DNA from: a virus
Strand: one strand, 5' to 3'
Length of the DNA: 38,405 nt
Virus record (IMG/VR): IMGVR_UViG_3300032087_004010
Coordinates: 1-38,405 of that record
A program made the position numbers and the translations under genes. Below, piece after piece: positions 24,476 to 31,717 of this stretch; position 1 is the stretch's first letter; each line of letters begins with the position of its first letter. The notes beneath the pieces are model-generated. The model saw only the letters and a program-made list of their open reading frames with translations, did no database searches and was not told the DNA's origin.

Positions 24476-26008
24476 TTATGCAGCGATACCTGCGTTGCTT
24501 GGTGGTGCGTCGATTGCCTCACCGATTGTGTAGTGTTTAGATTGTAATCCGTATGATACCCACAGCACTGGATAAGGCTGCTCTTGTAAGTTCCTTAGAT
24601 CATTACTATAACCATCAGTTAAGTAGACTAGCCCGTCACAGAATGGTTCGTTCTCATTGACCCACTGGAATGCGGGATGGAATCTTGTACCACCACCGAC
24701 TTTGATTTTAGTTGGAGCTTGATCACCTGAGTACAACTCATACACGTCTCGCACCTCAGAGGATACGGATAAGATGACCATCTTCTCAGGTCTCATGTTA
24801 TCAAGGAACTCTTGTGCAAGGATCAATAGATCAGATGTTAGTTGTTCATCCATCGACCAACTACTGTCGATGACGTAGACGATTGTACCACAACCATCAC
24901 GACCACGACCTGCAGTGCATAGCCCATTGGTTGCGTTGAAGATCGGTGCATTGAATGGTCGAGTCCATCCGTCAGCAACACGAGCGGTGTTCCATTCCAT
25001 GACATACTTTTTCCAGTCCATGTATGATCGTTGCGTCTTCTGATTCTTGACGCTCCTCATGGTGTCACTCAAACCCAAGTCACTTGATGTCGATGCAAAC
25101 TCAGCTTGCTTGATCACCTGATCTGAGATCTGGTCAATCTCCTCAAGCACCTGCTCAAGTGTCTCGCCCTCCTCAAGACGTGGTTCATCAGGTAAATCAT
25201 CAGCACCCTGCCCGACCCAATCATCACCTAAGATTTCTTTGTCGGTTGGTTTAGGTTTACCACCTGAAGCACTGCCCTCTTGATCTCCGTCACCATCACC
25301 CTCATCAGTGCTATCACCATCACTATCTGATTCACATGTATCTTGATTAGTGTCAGCATCCTCATCACATGGCTCGTCACCCCCATCGGATGACTGTGGA
25401 TCATCATCGCCATCTTGTTGATCATTGTCCTCTGCTCCCTGCTCATCGTCCATTTTAGATTGTCCATTGTTCTCGTCCTTGGCAAGCTCGATAACAATAT
25501 TCTCCGTACTCATGTTATCGAATCGGATGTCACAGCATGACCCTTCGATCATCGGTAACAGCTTCGCATTCTGTTTGAGTATGAGTAGATTATCTGCATG
25601 GTCAGCAGCGATATTGATTAGACGCTTACGCTTCATGAACTCATTCAGCTCATGAGCGGGGGCATCATCTTCTGGTATAGTACCCATCAACTTGAACAGT
25701 CTGGATATACCCAACATCACATGACCTCCTTCATGAGCTAGTAGGAATGCAAGGTGTCCAACTGGATCACTTGTCTGTTCTATCTTCTCCATCACACCAT
25801 GCGGATTGAGACGTAGGTATCTACCATCCGTCTGTCCGTATGGGGTGTTGAATGTCCACCTCCACTTGAGTAGTGACAGTGCATTGTAGTAAGGGTACAA
25901 CTCTTCAGTTGTCTCCAGTCTCCTGTACGCTTTCGCTAGTGTGCTGTCTCCGTAGTGATCGAACACAATCGGATCGCCTTCTTGTATGTCGTATATATTA
26001 TGTATCAT
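24476..26008 (-). CDS. VWA-domain protein with N-terminal HExxH metallopeptidase-like region
   Basis: The 510-residue protein is an adaptor of the MoxR/VWA type. Residues about 85-140 form a putative metallopeptidase-like domain with HEGGH (92-96). A very acidic Asp/Glu/Ser/Gly linker follows (about 186-248). The C-terminal von Willebrand A domain has the metal-ion site DSSWS (381-385), a GGGTRFHPA segment and YLTDGYS. This matches DUF2201-type proteins paired with MoxR ATPases, and CobT/ViaA-like partners. It lies directly downstream of a MoxR ATPase and a DUF3150-like protein. Likely role: ATP-driven remodelling or metal loading of a target protein; the target is unknown. Confidence 0.85.
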   Translation of the reverse strand: MIHNIYDIQEGDPIVFDHYGDSTLAKAYRRLETTEELYPYYNALSLLKWRWTFNTPYGQTDGRYLRLNPHGVMEKIEQTSDPVGHLAFLLAHEGGHVMLGISRLFKLMGTIPEDDAPAHELNEFMKRKRLINIAADHADNLLILKQNAKLLPMIEGSCCDIRFDNMSTENIVIELAKDENNGQSKMDDEQGAEDNDQQDGDDDPQSSDGGDEPCDEDADTNQDTCESDSDGDSTDEGDGDGDQEGSASGGKPKPTDKEILGDDWVGQGADDLPDEPRLEEGETLEQVLEEIDQISDQVIKQAEFASTSSDLGLSDTMRSVKNQKTQRSYMDWKKYVMEWNTARVADGWTRPFNAPIFNATNGLCTAGRGRDGCGTIVYVIDSSWSMDEQLTSDLLILAQEFLDNMRPEKMVILSVSSEVRDVYELYSGDQAPTKIKVGGGTRFHPAFQWVNENEPFCDGLVYLTDGYSNDLRNLQEQPYPVLWVSYGLQSKHYTIGEAIDAPPSNAGIAA

Positions 26009-26037
26009 GGTATTCTATTTTTTAGTTAATGGTTTAG

Positions 26038-26056
26038 TTAACAACTCAGTTGTTAA
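26038..26056. repeat. Variant palindrome at the MoxR gene stop
   Basis: TTAACAACTCAGTTGTTAA: 9-bp arms around one base. It contains the TAA stop of the MoxR ATPase gene (26053-26055). It keeps the outer TTAACAA/TTGTTAA of the main repeat but replaces the centre, as if a second specificity class. Confidence 0.75.
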
Positions 26057-27228
26057 AGTCCTTTCAGTTCTGCATTCTTAGGATGCTCTTTCAATGGGAT
26101 GCCCACGTTGATTGCTGCATGGTATCCTGCTCTCGCAATCTCCTTAGTAGCGGGTAGTAGGAATCTATCAACGAACCAATCTACATCGCCCGCGGATACA
26201 GCCGTTCCTCTGTCCCTGCCTCGACTCTCAAGGTCAGTCAGCTCATAGTCCATGATTCGTAGTGCAGCGTGAATCATCTTGAACTGATCAGTAGGTTTAT
26301 GTGACAACTTCATAGTACCCTTACGTACAGCATCAAGGTCATCGAGCAGACCTGTTGAACTGTTGATGTAAGCGATACAGTCACGAGCTGTAGTGTCTCC
26401 AACCTTAGACTGCAGTGTCAGCTTGAGATGCTTGTTGAACTCAGACTTACTCAGCTCAAGGTTGTTCTCAATATAGCTGATCTGTTTAGCAGCACTCGCC
26501 CATGATCTCGGAGTTGGATGTGGTGATCCATCCCAAGGTTGTGGGATAGATGGAGCGAAGCGGTTACCATTCTCCAACTTAGCGTTGAACTGTAGGTACT
26601 CAACGACTGGTGAGAACTTACTCCACGCAAACTCAGATGCCCAACTCAACCATGAGTTGATATCTGCTTTTAATATAAACTGATTACCACGATTCACTAT
26701 CGGGGCATCCAGTACTGCAGAGCGTGACCCATCCTCACGTCGGTTACCTGTCACGAGTATCTTGACATTCTCGCCAAGCCTATGCGAGCCGATCTTAGAC
26801 TCACCATCTGGATCGATAGTACTACGTACCAACGATCTTGTATCGGCTGCCCACTCTGGCATCTCATCGAAGACTAGCAAGCAAGGGGTATCTTCCATGC
26901 CAAGTCTCTCAAGAAGTGCTGCCGTCGGTATACCCTCTGGCTCTGAGAATGACATGAGATCCTCACCATTCGCACCCTTCTTCAAGACCCCATAACCTGT
27001 GATCTCAAGAGGTGATGCACCAGTGTAGTTACACTTGTACACCTTTACAGTTTCATCGGTAACTCCGTAGAGTTTAGCGATAGCCTTAGTTACTGAGGCA
27101 TTGGCAAGAGCTGTCTTGCCTGTACCTCCTGATCCCAAGAGAATCATTACTGAATCTCCTGATGAGTATACGATCTCAGCTTGTGTTTGTACGTCGCTGA
27201 ATTTAATTTCTGGTGTTTCGGTATTCAT
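26053..27228 (-). CDS. MoxR-family AAA+ ATPase
   Basis: The 391-residue AAA+ ATPase has Walker A GSGGTGKT (32-39), Walker B CLLVFDE (116-122), and a sensor-like VTGNRRE segment with a conserved Arg downstream. It resembles MoxR/CobS-type chaperone ATPases that work with a VWA partner, here encoded next (24476-26008). The stop codon lies inside a variant palindrome (26038-26056). The leader carries the TAAACCATTAACT element and ends AAATACAATG without a Shine-Dalgarno. Confidence 0.88.
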   Translation of the reverse strand: MNTETPEIKFSDVQTQAEIVYSSGDSVMILLGSGGTGKTALANASVTKAIAKLYGVTDETVKVYKCNYTGASPLEITGYGVLKKGANGEDLMSFSEPEGIPTAALLERLGMEDTPCLLVFDEMPEWAADTRSLVRSTIDPDGESKIGSHRLGENVKILVTGNRREDGSRSAVLDAPIVNRGNQFILKADINSWLSWASEFAWSKFSPVVEYLQFNAKLENGNRFAPSIPQPWDGSPHPTPRSWASAAKQISYIENNLELSKSEFNKHLKLTLQSKVGDTTARDCIAYINSSTGLLDDLDAVRKGTMKLSHKPTDQFKMIHAALRIMDYELTDLESRGRDRGTAVSAGDVDWFVDRFLLPATKEIARAGYHAAINVGIPLKEHPKNAELKGL

Positions 27229-27283
27229 TGTATTTTTATTTAGTTTGTTAGTTAATGGTTTAATTTAACAAGAGCTTGTTATT

Positions 27284-28240
27284 TTAGAGTCCACAGACAG
27301 CAAGCCTACTAGCTGTACGTTCTGCTTGGTTATACACATTCTTGATTGCAGTAGCTGCGAGCTTTCTTGTCGCTGATCCTGTCTTACCTAAGTGATCACG
27401 TTGGATACTGCCGACCTCTTGAAGATCCCTGACAATATCATTGATGACATCGAACTCGAACCAGTTCAATTCCTTCAACTCTGCAGCAGCTTCTTTCAAC
27501 TCATCGAATGTCTTCTGATGCAGACGCTCACCCTTAGTTACTTTTTTAATAGCTTCTTTAAGTTTCTTCATAGCGGGTTCCAATACTTTGGAATGGTTCC
27601 TTGCCATGACATCGATGCGTGTCTTCTCAGATTGAGCAATCACTTTATTAGCTACCTCCTCAGTCATGCCGTCGAAGATAGTACCCTTCTTAATTGCCAT
27701 CGGTGCAGCCGACCATGATACAGCGATCTTGAATTCTGATAAGAACTCTTCGCCATTCTGTGGCACGTTGACTTCATGGATGTTATCGCCTAACCCTTCG
27801 ATTGATTCAGCACGTATCTTGTCCCATTCAGTAAGGGCTTCTTTTCTAAGTACATCTAACTGTTTAGATCTATCATCGATCAGCTTTTGTAATTCAGCTA
27901 CCTTGTCAGTTGGTACAAGGCGTACTCCACGTACATCACTTGGATGTGTACCGATCTTGTAATCCATGATCGTTTGTTGGATAAGGCTAGACATTTTGCC
28001 AAGCGTATTACCTCTAGTCTCGACCACTGTAGCGGAGACTCTAGCTCTACCCTTCTTAGCGTTGGTATCGGCAACCACTTCTTTAGTCTTATCTTTTAGA
28101 GTAGTGCTAAGACCTGATGGTTTACCACCGACCCATACAACCTGCACAATATTGTTCAGCTTTGATAAGATCTCGCCTTTCTCAAGACCTGCTTTGATTT
28201 CTTTGTCATTGTATTTTTGATTATTGTTTTCTGTATTCAT
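27284..28240 (-). CDS. DUF3150-like helical protein of the MoxR/VWA triad
   Basis: A 318-residue protein: a short disordered N terminus, then long Lys/Glu helices with an APMAIKKGTIFDGM turn near the middle. Length, all-helix make-up and position just upstream of a MoxR ATPase and a VWA protein fit DUF3150 proteins, which I recall as the third member of this phage gene set. It has its own promoter-like site with an inverted repeat (28266-28293). Function unknown; an assembly partner or substrate of the ATPase is plausible. Confidence 0.6.
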   Translation of the reverse strand: MNTENNNQKYNDKEIKAGLEKGEILSKLNNIVQVVWVGGKPSGLSTTLKDKTKEVVADTNAKKGRARVSATVVETRGNTLGKMSSLIQQTIMDYKIGTHPSDVRGVRLVPTDKVAELQKLIDDRSKQLDVLRKEALTEWDKIRAESIEGLGDNIHEVNVPQNGEEFLSEFKIAVSWSAAPMAIKKGTIFDGMTEEVANKVIAQSEKTRIDVMARNHSKVLEPAMKKLKEAIKKVTKGERLHQKTFDELKEAAAELKELNWFEFDVINDIVRDLQEVGSIQRDHLGKTGSATRKLAATAIKNVYNQAERTASRLAVCGL

Positions 28241-28265
28241 TGGTTTATTTGTTTTATTATTATAT

Positions 28266-28293
28266 ATTATAATGCATTATCATAGTAATGCAA
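28266..28293 (-). promoter_or_regulatory. Promoter with embedded inverted repeat (possible operator)
   Basis: On the minus strand: TTGCAT (28288-28293), 16 bp, TATAAT (28266-28271). The spacer and -35 hold a perfect 7-bp inverted repeat TGCATTA/TAATGCA (28273-28279 and 28286-28292) with 6 bp between arms, well placed for a repressor. It would drive the DUF3150/MoxR/VWA triad with a leader of about 19 nt. Confidence 0.6.
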
Positions 28294-28315
28294 GAATTAT
28301 TTTTTATGTTAATGA

Positions 28316-28336
28316 TTTAACAACTCAGTTGTTAAA
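28316..28336. repeat. Variant palindrome at the 81-aa gene stop
   Basis: The same TTAACAACTCAGTTGTTAA core with an extra T/A pair on each side. It contains the stop codon of the gene at 28332-28577. With 26038-26056 it brackets the MoxR/DUF3150 genes. Confidence 0.75.
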
Positions 28337-28577
28337 CTCTGATCTTCTTTACCCCTGTTACTTCGTTCTCATGTGATGAGTCTGGATGACTGGCGATCAG
28401 ACTGTAGAAACAGCTCATTGCTTCTTTGTATGAATCACAGCTCCATCCGTCCACGTAGACAGCCTCAACTGTCTCGCCCTTCTCATCTATAGTATCGAGT
28501 CTCCAATCTACATCGAAGACTCCGTATCCATCACCCTGTCTGAGGGTGATCCAATGGTGTAGTTTATTTTTTGTCAT
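28332..28577 (-). CDS. Small protein, unknown
   Basis: An 81-residue alpha/beta protein with several Trp and a VDVDWRLDTIDEKGE-like strand-turn in the middle. Its stop codon lies inside the variant palindrome at 28316-28336. The gene is between the triad promoter and the HD-domain gene. Nothing recognised. Confidence 0.6.
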   Translation of the reverse strand: MTKNKLHHWITLRQGDGYGVFDVDWRLDTIDEKGETVEAVYVDGWSCDSYKEAMSCFYSLIASHPDSSHENEVTGVKKIRV

Positions 28578-28620
28578 AGGTATTATTTGTTTTGTTTGTT
28601 TTTAATTTAACAAGAGCTTG

Positions 28621-29082
28621 TTAAAGTTTAGCTCTGTATGGTTCGGTTAATAGGTGTAGTGCTGCTAAGTATTTAGGTACAAGCTGCCCCTCTGGAAAGG
28701 TTGAGAAGTTATCCATCAGGTCAGCGATCTTCACTTCCCTTGCGATGTTACCTGCTTCACCTTCTGCACTGTGAATCCTCCTGATGTAGTTGTGATAGAG
28801 TTCATACTCCCCTTGCGTCAGTAGATCGACCGCCTCAATGGTGTCTTGTCTGAGTCCTACTACATAAGCGAGTTCATGTGATGACATGACTGTGTCCTCC
28901 AGAATATCATGCAGTGCTGCAGCAGCTCTGGCTCTATAGCTCACCGCATTGGTTACTCGTAGGATGTGGGTGTCGAAGTACGGCTTGCCCATATCCGTGC
29001 CGACGGCACGTAGTTGCCCGTCATGGTATTCCTTTGCAAGTTGCAAAGCTATCTTAGTTTCTTTTATATATGTTGGCTTCAT
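28621..29082 (-). CDS. MESH1/SpoT-like (p)ppGpp hydrolase, HD domain
   Basis: A 153-residue protein using ATG 29082. The in-frame ATG at 29124 lies before the shared leader ending in ACAAACCAAGTAATG and is less likely. Metal-site motifs match the RelA/SpoT HD fold: H20-D-G-Q with a following Arg, PYFDTH with H39, the HDILEDT block (H58-D59, E62-D63) and KIADLMDN (D121, N125). The fold removes the 3' pyrophosphate of ppGpp, or of NADPH in MESH1. No synthetase domain is present. It may lower the host starvation alarmone during infection. The stop codon is inside a TTTAACAAGAGCTTGTTAAA repeat. Confidence 0.8.
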   Translation of the reverse strand: MKPTYIKETKIALQLAKEYHDGQLRAVGTDMGKPYFDTHILRVTNAVSYRARAAAALHDILEDTVMSSHELAYVVGLRQDTIEAVDLLTQGEYELYHNYIRRIHSAEGEAGNIAREVKIADLMDNFSTFPEGQLVPKYLAALHLLTEPYRAKL

Positions 29083-29197
29083 TACTTGGTTTGTTTGTAA
29101 GTTGGATAGGGATGAGTGTGCCATGCACGATTTAACAAGAGCTTGTTAAATTGTACACAGCACACTGCTCACCTAACAATCCAACCATTAGTTGAAA

Positions 29198-29476
29198 TTA
29201 TCCTACCTCTATCCACTGATCATCGCTCACTGGCTCACCATTCAGCATAGGTCTATACGCTACCTGATGAAACCCTGCACCTGTTATCCCATTGACTCGT
29301 TCTCTCGTAGTCACTGTGTTCCACCCTGCCAGAGTAGCATATACTTTACCCTCCTCTCGCTTGATGATTTTGTTACCGAACAACCAGACGTTATGTCCAT
29401 CCGTCGATGTGTTCGATACTGTTAGTTCCCTCTGTTGTTCGAAGGCATCTTTTATTCTTTGAGTTACTTGTCTCAT
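29198..29476 (-). CDS. Conserved-type small phage protein, unknown
   Basis: A 92-residue protein with a pattern I recall from many phage hypothetical proteins: VWLFGNKI (about 30-37), a TLAGWNTVTTRERVNGI segment (48-64), and a short C-terminal W-containing strand. It is preceded by the 55-bp leader with AAAGGA eight bases before the ATG. I know no function for this group. Confidence 0.65.
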   Translation of the reverse strand: MRQVTQRIKDAFEQQRELTVSNTSTDGHNVWLFGNKIIKREEGKVYATLAGWNTVTTRERVNGITGAGFHQVAYRPMLNGEPVSDDQWIEVG

Positions 29477-29527
29477 TGGTATTCCTTTCTTGGTTTGTAT
29501 GTTTATAATTTAACAAGAGCTTGTTAA
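29473..29527 (-). repeat. 55-bp leader module, copy 1
   Basis: A perfect duplicate of 29718-29772. Read on the minus strand it comprises the stop-codon-overlapping palindrome, ATTATAAACATAC, then an A-rich leader with AAAGGA and the start codon of the gene at 29476. Stop, palindrome, -10-like box and ribosome site travel as one block. Confidence 0.8.
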
Positions 29528-29721
29528 TCTGTTTCCGTTAATCCTCCTATCACCTCAAGATTTGCTAAGTAGGATTCAATAACCCCATACCTGTCAGCGT
29601 TTGGGCGTACTTCATCCCAATAGTCGCACTTGCATATGTTATCGTAGTAGTACCCACAATTTTCATTATGCTTCAGCCCCATCGGGCGATGATGTTTTAA
29701 TTTATCAGTTGTTAAGTTCAT
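29524..29721 (-). CDS. Small Cys/Tyr-rich protein, unknown
   Basis: A 65-residue protein with a Cys/Tyr/Asp cluster (CGYYYDNICKCDYW, about 22-35) that could bind metal. The gene is enclosed by two copies of the 55-bp leader module: one carries its start, the other overlaps its stop. Function unknown. Confidence 0.6.
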   Translation of the reverse strand: MNLTTDKLKHHRPMGLKHNENCGYYYDNICKCDYWDEVRPNADRYGVIESYLANLEVIGGLTETD

Positions 29722-29772
29722 TGGTATTCCTTTCTTGGTTTGTATGTTTATAATTTAACAAGAGCTTGTTAA
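29718..29772 (-). repeat. 55-bp leader module, copy 2
   Basis: Identical over 55 bp to 29473-29527. It covers the stop-side palindrome of the gene at 29769-30140 and the leader and ATG of the gene at 29721. Perfect identity suggests recent duplication or conversion. Confidence 0.8.
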
Positions 29773-30140
29773 AGTTTTTTGAATTCCCATTTTGCTACGT
29801 TTAACATTTCCGCCAACCCATCAATGTCCCGACGTGTAAACAATTCCCCTGCACTCCGATGGTATTCATCAAATCCCTTTACAACATCATCATGTTTCTC
29901 CCCTAGTTCTTTATAGTCCACTTTTAGTTTTCTATATTTATCTTCCCATAGATCCCTAGCTCTGGTCATGGAATCGTGTATCTCTTCCAACTCTTCGAGA
30001 CGAAAGAACTTATCGGTGTAGTGCTTTCTTAAAAGCTGATAGTCGGCTTCCCTCCTACTCAGTTGCTTGCTTGTTATTATTAATCCAGATACAGGTAACC
30101 CGATGCAGATTATTACAGCTATTGATATAGATAGTATCAT
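29769..30140 (-). CDS. Membrane-anchored coiled-coil protein
   Basis: A 123-residue protein with an N-terminal hydrophobic helix (about 2-24, Ile/Leu/Val/Gly) and a long charged coiled coil (about 28-95). The topology resembles phage inner-membrane spanins or exclusion proteins, but no partner outer-membrane gene is adjacent. The stop codon lies within the palindrome at 29754-29773. Confidence 0.6.
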   Translation of the reverse strand: MILSISIAVIICIGLPVSGLIITSKQLSRREADYQLLRKHYTDKFFRLEELEEIHDSMTRARDLWEDKYRKLKVDYKELGEKHDDVVKGFDEYHRSAGELFTRRDIDGLAEMLNVAKWEFKKL

Positions 30141-30260
30141 TTTATTTACTTGATTTATTTGTTATTAATTTAACAAGAGCTTGTTAAATCCATTGATTGC
30201 AATGGAATCAATTAACAAGAGCTTGTTATTTAATTTAACAAGAGCTTGTTAACTGGTTCC

Positions 30261-30299
30261 ATTGCACCGACTACAGGTATTCGGTAGTCGATGCAATGA
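30261..30299. other. Strong 15-bp hairpin in the noncoding stretch
   Basis: CATTGCA-C-CGACTAC pairs with GTAGTCG-A-TGCAATG: two perfect 7-bp stems separated by a single mismatch, with a 9-base loop. It is too regular for chance in an AT-rich gap. It could be a small RNA, a cruciform site or an origin structure. Confidence 0.6.
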
Positions 30300-30627
30300 T
30301 AAATGCCAAGCCGTCCCGATCTCATAACTCGTTACGACCGTGAAACTTCCGTTCGCTCTATTGGTTGGGCAGTGCGTAGTCCCTTCGACCATGACAGAAG
30401 GCGTTCAAAACTAAAGAGCTAAGAGCGTCCACCTAAGATCACTTTCACAAGACTTTCCCTGTTAAAAATAACAAGAGCTTGTTAAATGCACTGCGTCCAA
30501 AACTAGAAGGATGGGAAGGGTTGCTAATCCGTACCCAACTTTTTTGACCCCTGCAAAATGTTCAACCCTCCTACGAGGCACTCAACAGGATCTGCAGTTT
30601 TTCGATTTTCGATGCGTAACATTTAAA

Positions 30628-30718
30628 TTAACAAGAGCTTGTTATTTTCAGATTTAACAAGAGCTTGTTAAATTTAACAAGAGCTTGTTATTTTCAGATT
30701 TAACAAGAGCTTGTTAAA
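30628..30718. repeat. Tandem duplication of a 45-bp double-palindrome unit
   Basis: Unit: palindrome, TTTTCAGA, palindrome. Copy 1 is 30628-30672 and copy 2 is 30674-30718, identical, with period 46. It puts four palindromes in 91 bp, spaced about two helical turns apart, which would favour cooperative protein loading. Confidence 0.85.
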
Positions 30719-30959
30719 CTAATCAGATCAAAATGACTACCAAATTATAGAGCTATGCCTCAGAGTAAACGGATTGGACGTTTATCCTTTACGGATTTTA
30801 AACTGCTCTCCACAGATTCCGCTCTGTAATTTTCTCTAAACTGTCAGATTGATCAAATCAATATAGCTTAATTCGCTCAAATCTAGCTAGCTTTGCGTCG
30901 GGTGCTAGCAACCTATTACTGTCAAAGATCAAATTTTAACAAGAGCTTGTTAAATAAAT

Positions 30960-31004
30960 TCTGAGTCCTATCAGGGGACATATTGCCCCCTGATAGACCT
31001 CAGA
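30960..31004 (-). terminator. Long hairpin after the 130-aa gene
   Basis: TCTGAG-TC-CTATCAGGGG (30960-30977) pairs with CCCCTGATAG-AC-CTCAGA (30987-31004): 16 of 18 pairs, 9-base loop. On the minus strand it starts six bases past the stop at 31010 and is followed by ATTTATTTAAC. It probably ends the monocistronic message. Confidence 0.7.
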
Positions 31005-31009
31005 CTTAC

Positions 31010-31402
31010 TTAAGCCATGCGGAGCTTGAGAGCTTCGAAGGTGTCGGCTTGCACTTCAGGAGAGGCATCGCCCCACAATTTAAGGATCTGCTCTTTAGTT
31101 ATACCTTTTTTCTCGCCACTGTCACTCCGCTTTGCCTCAGTAGTACGCAACCCGCTTTTATTCATAAGCTGAGAATAATTCTGCTGAGACATATAAGGAA
31201 GGGCGATTTTTTCGACTACTTTTCTAGCTTGTTTAATAGTTAAACCAGTTTTAACAAGAGCTTTGACGTGCTTAACAAGCTCTTTATTAAATGCCTTCAT
31301 AAGATCAAGCTGCCCTTTACGGAGGATTCTACCCGCCTTGTTAATCTGAGGAGTGATTTTCTTAACTAGTTCATTTTGCTCTTTATTGAGTGTAATTTTC
31401 AT
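31010..31402 (-). CDS. Helical, basic protein next to the repeat region; candidate repeat-binding protein
   Basis: A 130-residue, largely helical protein with a basic N-terminal two-thirds (many Lys, for example around 8-60) and an acidic C-terminal helix. No known domain is recognised. It has its own promoter (31467-31494) and terminator (30960-31004), and lies exactly between the palindrome cluster and the TTGTTAGG repeats. Two half-copies of the palindrome are embedded in its coding sequence (31250-31263 and 31272-31284). A DNA-binding role at the repeats is my inference from position and charge. Confidence 0.65.
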   Translation of the reverse strand: MKITLNKEQNELVKKITPQINKAGRILRKGQLDLMKAFNKELVKHVKALVKTGLTIKQARKVVEKIALPYMSQQNYSQLMNKSGLRTTEAKRSDSGEKKGITKEQILKLWGDASPEVQADTFEALKLRMA

Positions 31403-31424
31403 TTTCTATTTTTCTAATATTTGG

Positions 31425-31717
31425 TTGTTAGGTTGTTAGTCGCTTCATTGCGTCCAACTGGTAACCATTATACATATAAATTAGATAGTGTCTAATAAAA
31501 AAAGCTAATATTTCATAAAATATTCACTTTTTTCCATAAAATAACATTAATTTTAACAAGAGATTGTTAAATCTGCGATTAGGACTTGTTAGGGTTTTAG
31601 ATATTGTTAGAGCTTTAAATATCCTATCAATGTTCAAAATACTTTGTTAGGCTTTTAGAACTTGTTAGGCTTTTAGAAATTGTTAGGATATTTTACTATA
31701 TTTTAGGACTTGTTAGG
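31425..31717 (+). repeat. Iteron-like TTGTTAG direct repeats
   Basis: Starts at 31425, 31433, 31586, 31604, 31644, 31662, 31680 and 31710. The commonest longer unit is TTGTTAGGCTTTTAGAA with 18-bp spacing (31644, 31662, 31680). All point the same way. They share TTGTTA with the palindrome arm, so one protein may bind both. Confidence 0.7.
31467..31494 (-). promoter_or_regulatory. Promoter for the 130-aa gene
   Basis: On the minus strand: TAGACA (31489-31494), 16 bp, TATAAT (31467-31472). The leader of about 58 nt contains two CTAACAAC repeats, which could be operator or RNA sites for autoregulation. Confidence 0.6.

Larger units (their letters stand above)
30241..31009. other. Gene-poor 770-bp stretch dense in palindromes
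   Basis: It lies between the membrane coiled-coil gene and the 130-residue helical protein gene. It holds seven palindrome copies (the first partly at its left edge), a long hairpin (30261-30299), a tandem 46-bp duplication (30628-30718) and a terminator (30960-31004). No convincing gene is seen. Two short plus-strand frames exist (30303-30422, 39 codons; 30511-30657, 48 codons running into the repeats) but lack ribosome sites. No tRNA was found on either strand. Confidence 0.6.

Noticed and set aside
27264-30188. Palindromes as ordinary rho-independent terminators
   Set aside because: Stems are AT-rich, lack following U-runs and occur between co-directional operon genes, so simple termination is a poor fit.
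30628-30718. CRISPR-like array
   Set aside because: The repeats are palindromes with the same 8-bp spacer in both units and no unique spacers; no cas genes are nearby.
30915-30930. TTGACA on the minus strand in the noncoding stretch
   Set aside because: No -10 box at a suitable distance.
30253-31000. Possible tRNA or tmRNA in the noncoding stretch
   Set aside because: Segments such as GGGTTGCTAATCC and GGCGTTCAAAAC look like arms, but no full acceptor, D and T arm set can be aligned on either strand.
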